This document shows, in pieces, positions 25,691 to 34,120 of a stretch of 64,000 bases of DNA. Source of the DNA: Pycnococcus provasolii (lineage: Eukaryota > Chlorophyta > Pseudoscourfieldiophyceae > Pseudoscourfieldiales > Pycnococcaceae); NCBI GenBank assembly GCA_938743325.2, contig OW568903.1:237353-301352 (forward strand). The letters are read 5' to 3'. The position numbers were made by a program, and so were the translations under genes. The stretch's first letter is position 1. Every line of letters begins with the position of its first letter. The notes under the pieces were generated by a model that made no database searches, was not told the origin of the DNA, and worked only from the letters and a program-made list of their open reading frames with translations.

Positions 25691-28132
25691 ATGACGGCAC
25701 CTCCTCCCACATCTATGGCAACTGTCCCGCACGCAGCTCATGTGTCAGGTCAGGGGACTCCTCCTGTTTCTTTGGGGACTGCTACGCCTGGTGTGGTGGG
25801 TGGTGGTTTGGCTGGGTCGTCGTACCATGCTCAGTCTACAAGTGACCATGCTAATGCTGACAATGCATCCTCCTCGTCGTCGTCGTTTGCTTCCAATGTG
25901 GGAAACTTGATCACGTCCGTGTTTGTGGGGAATGTACTCACGGTTTTGTTTCTAGCACTGCTATGGCAAGTGCTCTCTGTGGCTTCGCCATTCCTTAGGC
26001 CAATCACGTGGGCGACGTTCTTTGCTGTCGCACTTCGAGTTCCGAAAGATGCGCTCTTAAGTCGTCTGAAAAAATCACTCCGAAAAACCAACGGACTGTT
26101 GCACCTCTGCGCGATGCCATTCACGTCAGTGTATGACTTAGTCGTCTCGTCGTTCGGATCCACAGAAACAAACGCAGGTGGGGAAGCGAGCGAACGACCC
26201 GCGTCCGACGCGTACTTCACGTGGCTCAAACGCGCGTGGGTCATATATGCAGTCGCGAGAATCTCAGGCGCAATGCCCGCGGCGGCCATTACGACGCTCG
26301 CGGTTGTTGCAGGCACGCAGGCCGTCGCCGCGTGGAGACACAGGGGAAGCAGCGGCGGTGGGTCGCAAGAGACGACGCAGGCTGAAACTGCGTCGTCGAC
26401 GACGACAGCAGCGACGACGACAACGACAACGACAACGCCCGCAAGAAATAACGCAAGAGAGCGTGTCGCGTCACCGCTTGGACGGCGATCGCCAAACAAG
26501 ACGACAAACACAACGCCGGCGGCGGGAGCTCACAGAAGGCACTCGTCCAGCGAAGAGCTTGCCACCACCCCCTCGAAGGATATTCCAAGCAGTGCAGTCA
26601 AACCGAAGCGTCAGCTGACGCGAAGCAACACGCTCATATCCTTACCCGTACGCCTGCTTGGCCGGGCATGGACAGCCTTTGACAGCGCGTGCTGCTCGAC
26701 ACTGAGCGACGCAAGCCTTCTTCACACGCTTGCCAGCGTTGTGCTGCTTGTTGGCGGCGCCGTGCTGCTCTCTGCGGTGTTCAGCTTGTACACAACAATG
26801 GTCGTTCGTGAGCTACGCGTCACCATCAGCGTCGCGCAAACTGCCGTCGCGGCGCAGATCCGCGTCGGAAGGAATGCAACGGCCTACGCGACGTCAAAGG
26901 TGCTCGAGCTGGGGGGCAAAAATGCCACGGAGATCAATGGCACCGCGGATGGCAGCACGACGGAAATGTTTGCGGATCTGCTCACATCTCTTGGATCGAA
27001 TCAGGAAGTGCGACAGTGGCTCGAGTATGCGCAGAGCCACGTCGATGCCATGGCTGCTCGCTACAACGTCTCCGCGCCGCTTCTGGTTGAACTCATGGAG
27101 AGGATGGGCGGCGCGGAAGGCGCGGATGACGTCGCCGCCGCCGACTGGCTGTCGCTTCCCCCGGAGCTCGTCGCGGCGCTCGAGCAAGGTCGCGCGGCGT
27201 GGGCGCAGGTACTCATGGGCGACCTCAAGGGGGCTGCGAGCACCATCAGTGCCGCCGTGGCGGGAGCGAGCGCGCTGGCGAGCGAGCAACTGGCGAGCTT
27301 CGCTGACCTCGCAAATGTCGGGATTCGCGTGGCCTTTCGAATGGCATTTCGAATGGGATTTCTCGCGAATGGCGTTCTAGCAGGCAGCACGAAGGCGCTT
27401 GTTGCCATCGGTAGCGGCGTGGCGGGCGCTCTCCTCAATGTGCTGACGTTCTTCTTCACGCTCTTCTACTTCCTCAGCGCGAAGAAGACGCCGATAGAGC
27501 TTCTCACAGACGTGCTGCCACTCGACGACTCCGAGCGCAATGCCGTGGGATCGGCACTTGGCGAGAGCGTGCGCGCGGTCTTTGTTGTCGTGCTGAAGGA
27601 GGCGGCGTTCCATGGAAGCTTCATGCTACTTCTCCTGATGCTACTGCGTGCGCCACTTTGCTTCAGCGCCAGTGCCGGCGCGGCTGTGCTTGCGGCCATT
27701 CCCGTCGTGCCTCCGAGCGTTGCGGCCGTGCCGGCTGTGCTGATGATGGAGAAGGGTGCGCGTGCCTGGGGTCTCGCTGGCGTTATTGTGCACTACCTGA
27801 TTGCCATGTTCGCTGATGCGGCGATCCAGAGCGAGTCGGGTCAGCACTACTACCTTTTCGCTCTCTCCGTGTTTGGTGGCATGGCGGCGTTCTCTCCCGC
27901 CTACGAGGGTGCCATACTCGGACCACTGCTCGTCACGGGGATTACGTTCATGCTGAAGCTAGCTCGAATGCTGACGCATGCCTACGAGCCTACACCGAGC
28001 GGCGCAGGGTCGTCTGTGAAAGTTCCACCATCCACTGGACTTCGCGAGCGCCTTCAGCGCGTGTTCCCAAGCCCGCGCGTGGCCATGCCACGTGCGGGAA
28101 CACCGAAACCACAGCCTGCATGGCAGTCATAG
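25691..28132 (+). CDS. TMEM245 / AI-2E transporter family membrane protein
   Basis: An 813-residue multi-pass membrane protein. After a Pro/Ser-rich start, two hydrophobic segments lie near residues 75-115 and another pair near 180-210, separated by a disordered Thr/Ser/Arg loop. A further segment lies around 350-370, followed by a long loop with N-glycosylation sequons. The C-terminal 230 residues carry the AI-2E/PerM-like fold: VLTFFFTLFYFLSAKKTP, AVFVVVLKEAAFHGSFM, AAIPVVPPSVAAVPA, and GGMAAFSPAYEGAILGPLLV. Eukaryotic members are TMEM245. Bacterial members have been linked to autoinducer-2 or Na+/H+ exchange; the eukaryotic role is obscure. The first ATG is at 25691 (MTAPPPTSM); upstream is a GTG after a poly-T run. 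It converges with the coiled-coil gene. Confidence 0.85.
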   Translation: MTAPPPTSMATVPHAAHVSGQGTPPVSLGTATPGVVGGGLAGSSYHAQSTSDHANADNASSSSSSFASNVGNLITSVFVGNVLTVLFLALLWQVLSVASPFLRPITWATFFAVALRVPKDALLSRLKKSLRKTNGLLHLCAMPFTSVYDLVVSSFGSTETNAGGEASERPASDAYFTWLKRAWVIYAVARISGAMPAAAITTLAVVAGTQAVAAWRHRGSSGGGSQETTQAETASSTTTAATTTTTTTTPARNNARERVASPLGRRSPNKTTNTTPAAGAHRRHSSSEELATTPSKDIPSSAVKPKRQLTRSNTLISLPVRLLGRAWTAFDSACCSTLSDASLLHTLASVVLLVGGAVLLSAVFSLYTTMVVRELRVTISVAQTAVAAQIRVGRNATAYATSKVLELGGKNATEINGTADGSTTEMFADLLTSLGSNQEVRQWLEYAQSHVDAMAARYNVSAPLLVELMERMGGAEGADDVAAADWLSLPPELVAALEQGRAAWAQVLMGDLKGAASTISAAVAGASALASEQLASFADLANVGIRVAFRMAFRMGFLANGVLAGSTKALVAIGSGVAGALLNVLTFFFTLFYFLSAKKTPIELLTDVLPLDDSERNAVGSALGESVRAVFVVVLKEAAFHGSFMLLLLMLLRAPLCFSASAGAAVLAAIPVVPPSVAAVPAVLMMEKGARAWGLAGVIVHYLIAMFADAAIQSESGQHYYLFALSVFGGMAAFSPAYEGAILGPLLVTGITFMLKLARMLTHAYEPTPSGAGSSVKVPPSTGLRERLQRVFPSPRVAMPRAGTPKPQPAWQS

Positions 28133-28161
28133 CCTTTCATGATAGTTGAGTTGTTCTTTTT

Positions 28162-28166
28162 TGTAA
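28162..28166 (+). terminator. TGTAA poly(A) signal of the TMEM245-like gene
   Basis: TGTAA 30 bp after the stop, in a 75-bp convergent spacer. Confidence 0.5.
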
Positions 28167-28184
28167 ATCAGGACTCTGCAGTTT

Positions 28185-28189
28185 TTACA
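28185..28189 (-). terminator. TGTAA poly(A) signal of the coiled-coil gene
   Basis: TTACA on the plus strand reads TGTAA on the minus strand, 19 bases past the stop at 28208 and only 19 bp from the opposing signal. Confidence 0.5.
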
Positions 28190-28207
28190 GTACGACAAAT
28201 GACCCGC

Positions 28208-29311
28208 TTAACTTTCGTCGAATTCTCTTAGCTCGCTTTCCACCTTTCTGAGCTCCGCCTCGAGGCGCAGCACCGCTCGCCCTCTTCTCTCATTCTCGCG
28301 CGTCACCTCATCTCTACTTTTGCGTGCCTCACGCACGGCTGCTTGCGCCAGCTCAAGCGCCTCCTCGAGTTCGCGAATACGCTTCTCGCGGGAAGCGGCA
28401 TCGCGCCTAGCTTCTTCGCTGGCACGCCGCGCCTCGTCCACAGCAGCTTCAGCCACCTCTGCACGGCACCTCTCCGCATCCGCTCGTGCGTCTGCGGCGT
28501 CTGCGGCGTCGACGGCGTCCGCCTTTTCTCCAAGTGCCTCCTTGGCCGCCATCTCCGCCGCCTTCGTTCGTATTTCCGCATCTTCGACGCGCGACTTGGC
28601 AGCCTTGAGTTCGCGTTCTGCTGTCGCAGCGCGGCTTCTCCACTGCTCCTCGGAAGCTAGCACCTCCCTGCACTGTTCCCTTGCGATATCCTTGATGTTA
28701 GCAATTTCCTCCGCAAGCATGGATCGCGCCGCTTCTTTTGCTTCCTTCGACGCTTGTTGGGCCTCAGCTGCTCTCGCCTCCGCGTCGTTTGCTCGTTGTT
28801 TATGTTGGTCTGCATCCGTTCGTGCGTCGTTTAGTTTCTGCTTGAGCGTTTCCATTTGCGCGTCGTGCTTCTTCGCGGCCTTTTGTGTTTGTTCTTTCAT
28901 GTTTTTGCACAAAGATGTTTGTTCTTCCAACGACGCTTTTAAGGCGTCTATTTCGTCGTTCAGGTCGAGAGCGCGTCGTTCCGCAGAGAGCGCACGCGTC
29001 TCCCAAGAGGGACTGACTTCTCCAGGTACGCCGGCTCCGACTCCCACAGCAGGTACATGTGCCCGAGTAGGCGTACGAGGCGCCATGGTTACCGTCACCA
29101 CGGATGACGACGACGACGAAGAAGAATTCTTCATTGAATTCAAAGTCTGCATTCCTACCTCGTCATGAGCATGATTCTTCTTCGAAGTAGTACTCTTCGA
29201 GGAGTCTCTCGACCAACCCTTTAATGAGAGTGACTTTTTTAAAGACGCATATTCACTTAACGGCAAATCACAATCACCCTTAAAAGAGGAGGAAGGGGAG
29301 GAGGAGGACAT
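28208..29311 (-). CDS. coiled-coil protein, unknown
   Basis: A 367-residue protein. Residues 1-95 are Ser/Lys-rich and disordered. Residues about 100-362 form one long coiled coil rich in Ala, Glu, Arg and Lys, with heptad-like patterns (AERRALDLNDEIDALKASL, ERELKAAKSRVEDAEIR). No tropomyosin, SMC or intermediate-filament signature was recognised. Its Ala-rich composition would also fit a late-embryogenesis-like or cytoskeletal protein. The ATG at 29309-29311 is clear and there is no sign of introns. Confidence 0.75.
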   Translation of the reverse strand: MSSSSPSSSFKGDCDLPLSEYASLKKSLSLKGWSRDSSKSTTSKKNHAHDEVGMQTLNSMKNSSSSSSSSVVTVTMAPRTPTRAHVPAVGVGAGVPGEVSPSWETRALSAERRALDLNDEIDALKASLEEQTSLCKNMKEQTQKAAKKHDAQMETLKQKLNDARTDADQHKQRANDAEARAAEAQQASKEAKEAARSMLAEEIANIKDIAREQCREVLASEEQWRSRAATAERELKAAKSRVEDAEIRTKAAEMAAKEALGEKADAVDAADAADARADAERCRAEVAEAAVDEARRASEEARRDAASREKRIRELEEALELAQAAVREARKSRDEVTRENERRGRAVLRLEAELRKVESELREFDES

Positions 29312-29472
29312 AGTTCTATCTGTCAGTTTGCGTATTTGAAAAATGAGAAGTTTTTTTCAACGATGTTTTTTTACTCTTATCCCCTAAGGGCCTTTGGGTT
29401 TCCCTCTCACCTCTCCTCAAAAGCTGTCCAAGAAGGGGAATTCGAACTTCTTGGGTTCGGGGTTTAGGAAAT

Positions 29473-29519
29473 GGGTTAGGGTTAGGGTTAGGGTTACTCA
29501 TAGTAGGGTTAGGGTTTTA
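29473..29519. promoter_or_regulatory. TTAGGG cluster in a 715-bp divergent spacer
   Basis: Five GGGTTAGGG units lie between the coiled-coil gene (ATG 29311) and the ankyrin gene (ATG 30027). The frame of the ankyrin gene stays open through this block, but the residues are not protein-like. The rest of the spacer is featureless. Confidence 0.5.
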
Positions 29520-30026
29520 GGAAGACGACATCAGCGTCGTTCTTTCGGCCATCATCTTACCTACTTGACGACGCCAAGGCAGGTTAATTTCCAACCTACG
29601 AAACGGCCGGCGTGTTGTCTGTGTTTGTTTGTTTGCGCGAATCTCAAGAGGTTCCGCACAGGTCTCGCGTGTGCGTTGCGTCGATTCTTCTTACCACGAG
29701 CTGTCTGGCAGCCTTTGTGGTGCACCTTGCAGTGCTACGTTTGGCCTCGCCGACATCAAAGACTCGCGCACGCCGTGTCGCATCTTTCACGGGACGATCT
29801 TGCGAGACAGCGGAGGAGAGGCAGAGCGGCGTTCGTTTGTCGGTGCGCGAAAGTCGCGTCTACGGGAAATAGGCTGGCTGCAGCGCCCAACACCTCGAGA
29901 GAGCTCAACACGCACGACAATCTTGCGAAACCGCTCACACAGCGCCCTCCGAGACTGAGCTGGCCGACTCGCTCGTCACGGTGCACGTGCTCGTTTCGCA
30001 CGTCTCCACCTACAACACGGACGACG

Positions 30027-31337
30027 ATGGGCTTCACAAAACTGCACGGTTTGATTTATAACCAAAAATGGACGGAACTATGCGCTCGCCTCAAGACACC
30101 AGAGGGAAAGGAGGAGGTGAAGGAGAACGTTTTGAAGGACCATTTCGGGGTTCTACCCCTGCACTGGGCGGCATATAGTCAAGCCCCCTCTGACGTCATT
30201 GAACTAATCTTGCATGCGTATCCTGAGGGTGCAAGGCAGCCGACCAACAACGGGGTTCTACCCCTGCACTGGGCGGCAGGTAATCAAGCCCCCTCTGACG
30301 TCGTTTCAAAACTCTTGGAGGCGTATCCTGAAGGTGCGGGGAAACCGGTCAACGGCGGGTACCTACCCCTGCACATTGCGGCATATTATCAAGCCCCCTC
30401 TGAAGTCGTTCAAAAACTCTTGCATGCGTATCCTGACGGAGCAGGAAAGCCGACCAACCGCGGGAGTCTACCCCTGCACCTTGCGGCAGAAAAACAAGCC
30501 CCCTCTGAAGTCGTTCAAATGATCTTGGATGCGTATCCTGACGGAGCAGGAAAGACGGACAACAACGGGTTTCTACCCCTGCACTGGGCGGCAGGTAAAC
30601 AAGCCCCCTCTGACGTCGTTCAAATGATCTTGGATGCGTATCCTGAAGGTGCGGGACAGCCGGGCAAGAACGGGGATCTACCCCTGCACTATGCGGCAAC
30701 ATTCAAAGCCCCCTCTGACGTCGTTCAAATGATCTTGGAGGCGTATCCTGAGGGCGCTCGCGTGAAAAACATGTTTGGAAATATTCCCTTCGACATTGCA
30801 AGGAATAATGGCGCTTCCGCTGAGGTGATCAAGCTTTTGGAAGATACTGCGAATCAAACGGCGAGAGCAGCAACTCCACCACCACCATCGCTACCGACGG
30901 CTGGCTTCACAGAACTGCACAACTTCATTCATAACAAGAAAGATTTGGAGCCTCCTGCCGCGAAAAGGGCAAGGTCTTCTGCACATGACAATAACGCAGC
31001 AGCAACGGTGGCGACTGAGTGGACTGACATTGATGAGCCAAGAGCCCTTGATCACCTTGTAGCAGCAGCGGTGGCTGGCCTTGAGGCCGCATGTACAACA
31101 GATGTCAAGGCGCGGAGGCGGGCTTTACAACAGAAATTGGCGACGGCGAGGCGGGCCATCAACGCTGCGGTGGAGGAGGAGAAGGCGCTAGCAATAATGG
31201 AGGAGCGGGAGACGCGCGCCACTGCGCAGCTTTTCCCAGAACTGACCGCGCGAAGGGAGGCGCAGGCGCACACACAAACGCAGACTTTGCCACCACTTAC
31301 GTCCCCAGTCACCGCTATTGGCCGTATGACTATGTAG
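30027..31337 (+). CDS. ankyrin-repeat protein with near-identical 35-residue units
   Basis: A 436-residue protein from the ATG at 30027 (MGFTKLHGLIYNQKW). Residues about 43-250 are six units of exactly 35 residues: LPLHWAA...QAPSDVVQMILDAYPEGAGQP..NG. This AYPEG-type ankyrin array is common in algae and stramenopiles and mediates protein binding. A partial seventh unit follows. The N-terminal motif GFTKLH..I.N recurs after the array as GFTELHNFIHNKKD, suggesting duplication of a capping segment. A basic KRARSS patch and a C-terminal coiled coil (RRALQQKLATARRAI) end the protein. TGTAA lies 76 bp past the stop. The open frame upstream to 29394 reads through telomere-like repeats and is discarded. 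Confidence 0.85.
   Translation: MGFTKLHGLIYNQKWTELCARLKTPEGKEEVKENVLKDHFGVLPLHWAAYSQAPSDVIELILHAYPEGARQPTNNGVLPLHWAAGNQAPSDVVSKLLEAYPEGAGKPVNGGYLPLHIAAYYQAPSEVVQKLLHAYPDGAGKPTNRGSLPLHLAAEKQAPSEVVQMILDAYPDGAGKTDNNGFLPLHWAAGKQAPSDVVQMILDAYPEGAGQPGKNGDLPLHYAATFKAPSDVVQMILEAYPEGARVKNMFGNIPFDIARNNGASAEVIKLLEDTANQTARAATPPPPSLPTAGFTELHNFIHNKKDLEPPAAKRARSSAHDNNAAATVATEWTDIDEPRALDHLVAAAVAGLEAACTTDVKARRRALQQKLATARRAINAAVEEEKALAIMEERETRATAQLFPELTARREAQAHTQTQTLPPLTSPVTAIGRMTM
30150..30780 (+). repeat. six coding tandem repeats with exact 105-bp period
   Basis: CTACCCCTGCAC recurs at 30153, 30258, 30363, 30468, 30573 and 30678, always 105 bp apart. The copies are nearly identical over long patches, including AAGCCCCCTCTGA(C/A)GTC. 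Confidence 0.9.
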
Positions 31338-31412
31338 GTCTCCGAGCATGGAGGCACGGAGACACCAGAGGAGCCCGCCGGAGTGGAGGTGGTGAATAGT
31401 ATGAATCAAATA

Positions 31413-31417
31413 TGTAA
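31413..31417 (+). terminator. TGTAA poly(A) signal of the ankyrin gene
   Basis: TGTAA 76 bp after the stop. Nothing else is recognised in the 592-bp spacer except a TTAGGGTTTTAG box at 31753-31764. Confidence 0.4.
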
Positions 31418-31752
31418 TTTGTTGCTATTATTATCCCTACAATCCTATTTGAAGTGTTGTTCTGTTCGGTTAGATCTTGTTGTATGATTGTAACATGTTG
31501 TGATACATTGACTTGAATTCATGTACACAGACATTCAGACAACCGTGTGTTCATGTAGACAGCACTTCGGAATTGTATTTTGTGTTACTCACGATTTCGC
31601 GCCGCATCCCCTGACAATCTTCAGGAGTACTAAATTTATATCTGTAACAAACACCCGGACGTGGTGTTCACGAGTAAGTTCCACCACTTGCTTGAGCACC
31701 GCCTACGTTAACTAGTAACTACTATGCCAGGGTCTTGCGTGCCTTTTCTTCG

Positions 31753-31764
31753 GTTAGGGTTTTA
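31753..31764. promoter_or_regulatory. single TTAGGG box upstream of the tandem-domain gene
   Basis: GGTTAGGGTTTTAG lies about 165 bp before the ATG at 31930. Confidence 0.3.
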
Positions 31765-31929
31765 GTCCGGAAGATCTAGGGTACTCAACTAGCTAAGTAG
31801 GGTTACCCTCCTGCGCTCCCTACCCGTGGGTTTGCCCCCTGGCACCCCATTATTACGCCATTACGCCGAGGTGTGGCCTGCACAGTAAAGGTAGCACGTG
31901 TACGTGTGTCTTGAAAGAATATTGAAAGA

Positions 31930-32511
31930 ATGGAGGGCGTGTACGACTTTGAGCACCCGCACGGCGTGTTCGACGTGCACCTCCGCTCGAAGGGCCGCTT
32001 CTTTGCCCCCAAGTTTCAGTGCAAGGCCGAGTGGCACGCGACAGAGGCGGGAGAGCTCGAGATCAACTTCGGCAAGTTCGGCGAGTACAAGCTGACGATC
32101 ACGGACCCGGCGACGCGTTCGTTCTCGGGCGCGTTGGTCGGCAAACCCGAGAGCTGGCGCAAGATGAAGCTCAAGCGGCCCTTCTCGACGGCGGAGAAGA
32201 TGCTCATGGACTCCGAGTGGGAGCTGGAGCACCCGGGCGGCAAGTTCAAAATCGAGTTCCGCGCGGACGGCTACAACCACTTCGTCTGCGCCGACTTCCC
32301 AGCGCACTCGCACTGGAGCCTCAGCAACGACGAGACCGCCACGCCGCTCCTCTACATCAACTGGGGCAAGTATGGCGAGTACGAGCTGGTGATTGCGGAG
32401 GATGGCCAGACGATGTCCGGCAGCGCCAAAGGGCAGCCGGGCAACTGGCGCAAGGCTGTTCGGCTGGGATCGGTCGGAAACGCGGCCGCCGTTCACGAGC
32501 ACAGCCACTGA
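31930..32511 (+). CDS. tandem-domain protein, two copies of an unrecognised ~90-residue beta-rich domain
   Basis: A 193-residue soluble protein made of two homologous halves (about 5-88 and 96-180). Shared landmarks, in order, are (E)HP.G.F, then INFGKFGEYKLTI versus INWGKYGEYELVI, then FSGALVGKPESWRK versus MSGSAKGQPGNWRK. Both halves are rich in aromatic residues, with alternating hydrophobic strands, suggesting a beta-barrel or calycin-like fold. There is no signal peptide or membrane segment. A His-rich tail (HEHSH) could bind metal. I do not recognise the family. The codon use (strong G/C third positions) suggests good expression. Confidence 0.8.
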   Translation: MEGVYDFEHPHGVFDVHLRSKGRFFAPKFQCKAEWHATEAGELEINFGKFGEYKLTITDPATRSFSGALVGKPESWRKMKLKRPFSTAEKMLMDSEWELEHPGGKFKIEFRADGYNHFVCADFPAHSHWSLSNDETATPLLYINWGKYGEYELVIAEDGQTMSGSAKGQPGNWRKAVRLGSVGNAAAVHEHSH

Positions 32512-32989
32512 TTGCTCTTGCAGCCTGCTGCACAGTATCCCTAACTCTGACCCCCTCAACACGAAGAAGGCTGGGGAAGCGGCGTGACGCGCAACGCAAT
32601 GTTTTCTAATAAATTACGTTAATTATTAAACTATTTTAATCCTGTAATCTTATATTAACCGATGTGCATAAACATCGCCGCCGATGAACGTTTTGAACGG
32701 AGACACCAAGGTCAAGGTGGTCAAGACACCTTGCAAGGTGGACTCATCTTTTCACTTTTCAGGTTCCGAATAGAATGTGCTGCACATGACCTCATCAACC
32801 TGACGAAGAACGAGCTTCCATCATGCCATGCCAGTCAGTTGTTGGTAAACTTTAAATTTTACCTTTAGGGGAGTGCTTGATTGAGTGACATGGGTCCCAC
32901 AAAGAAAGACATAAGGCCTCTGGCAAGAAACAGGCGACATACCTTACCTTAAGGCGTGGAATTCACAACCCTTATTATTATTATTCTAC
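32512..32989. other. 3' flank of the tandem-domain gene, no gene seen
   Basis: AT-rich sequence with TGTAA at 32643-32647 and an AATAAA-like stretch near 32610, both possible 3'-end signals. No further coding sequence was recognised. Confidence 0.4.
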
Positions 32990-33608
32990 TGTATTTTAAC
33001 AGGGGATTCGCGAGAACACCAGGGATTTTGGCCCCTTTTTTTGCAAGTGCAATTTTGTAACTTTTGCGCTATTTGTCCGTTGGAGATGCGGTTTGTTGCG
33101 CTGGATTCCTCGTCTTTCGTAATGGAGTTTAGAACAAAACAACGCTCAAAACCGACCTGTAGAACGCCGTCAGCACGCTGCGAAGGAGGGGGGGTAAGGG
33201 ACGAAATGGTCGTAACTTTAGTACGGGAGGGGCCCCGAATCCAAATTTCCCCGTAGTAGAATTCAGCTCAGGGGGTGTTATGGAAAATGAACCAAGAATT
33301 TGATCGAATTTTGGGGGGAGGGAGATTTTCTGATTTTTTATTTTTCCCCCCTAGTCGGGGAAATATGACGGGGAAGTTCCCCGTTATATTTCCCCGTTAT
33401 AGATCTGCCGAGTGCCCTCCCTAAAACTGCCATAGCTTCGCCGTCAGACGTCGAAAATGGGCAAATGACCACTCTAAACGCAGTTTCAGACCACGGGCTT
33501 TCCAACGAGCCAGGTCTCGTACCAAGCGCACAAATAGCGCAAAAGTTACAAAATTGCACTGTCGTCAAAACCCCCTGGTGTTCTCGCGAACCCGGTGTTA
33601 ATACTGGA
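32990..33608. mobile_element. foldback element (long inverted repeat), MITE-like
   Basis: A 619-bp imperfect palindrome. The left arm from about 32990 (TTCGCGAGAACACCAGGG, then GCAATTTTGTAACTTTTGCG, CTATTTG) is matched in reverse complement by the right arm ending at about 33608. Similarity extends roughly 200 bp inward on each side before decaying, and the centre holds a small perfect-looking hairpin built of GGGGAAATAT / ATATTTCCCC. No transposase is encoded, so a non-autonomous DNA element or a degenerate inverted duplication is inferred. Confidence 0.7.
33358..33403. repeat. short hairpin at the centre of the foldback element
   Basis: CGGGGAAATATGACGGGGAA is followed by its near reverse complement ending ATATTTCCCCG. 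Confidence 0.7.
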
Positions 33609-33730
33609 AAAGGAATTCTTATGGGGATCCCTCGCCCTTGTTGCCACTTCCTTGTCGTTGTCGTTGACGAGTTGGTGTCTGGTTCTTCGTAGTCGGAGTC
33701 GGGTCAACGTTCCCCCACCTGGGCCCTGGG

Positions 33731-33935
33731 GGTATCCTTGCACCCGCTAGTGGGAGCTTGGTCGGGGAGGGGTGAAGCCAAGCCCTTCGGGGCCCAAAGG
33801 TCCAGATTGGTCGACAGAATTGGTCGGGGGACTGATTTCCCCCCTATTTGGACCTATTTTCCCCGAAGGGCTTGGCTTCACCCCCGCCCTCGTCCCGACC
33901 AAGCTTTCCACTACCGTAGCGGGTGCAAGGATACC
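33731..33935. mobile_element. 205-bp MITE-like foldback with GGTATCCTTGCACCCGCTA termini
   Basis: Terminal inverted repeats start GGTATCCTTGCACCCGCTA and continue through AGCTTGGTCGGG and GTGAAGCCAAGCCCTTCGGGG, about 80 bp per arm. TGGG flanks both ends (33727-33730 and 33936-33939), a possible 4-bp target-site duplication. There is no coding capacity. Confidence 0.7.
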
Positions 33936-34120
33936 TGGGGGGGAGGTTTCGTCGTTGACGACGGTCTCCTCGGACCCCCGGGGGTTTGTTGACTTAACTT
34001 AAGTCTCTTCATTGTATTCTTCTCTCGCTCGCAGGCGAATTCGGCGTGCTTCCGCTCCATTCGGTTGGTTGCTTCACGTGAGCACGTCTGTCTCATATCG
34101 CCTCACACACTCGTAATATC

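Noticed and set aside
29394-30026. N-terminal extension of the ankyrin protein
   Set aside because: Open by chance through TTAGGG units and low-complexity spacer; the ATG at 30027 begins protein-like sequence.
33738-34002. Two short frames in the second foldback element
   Set aside because: They lie wholly in palindromic sequence and have no protein-like features.
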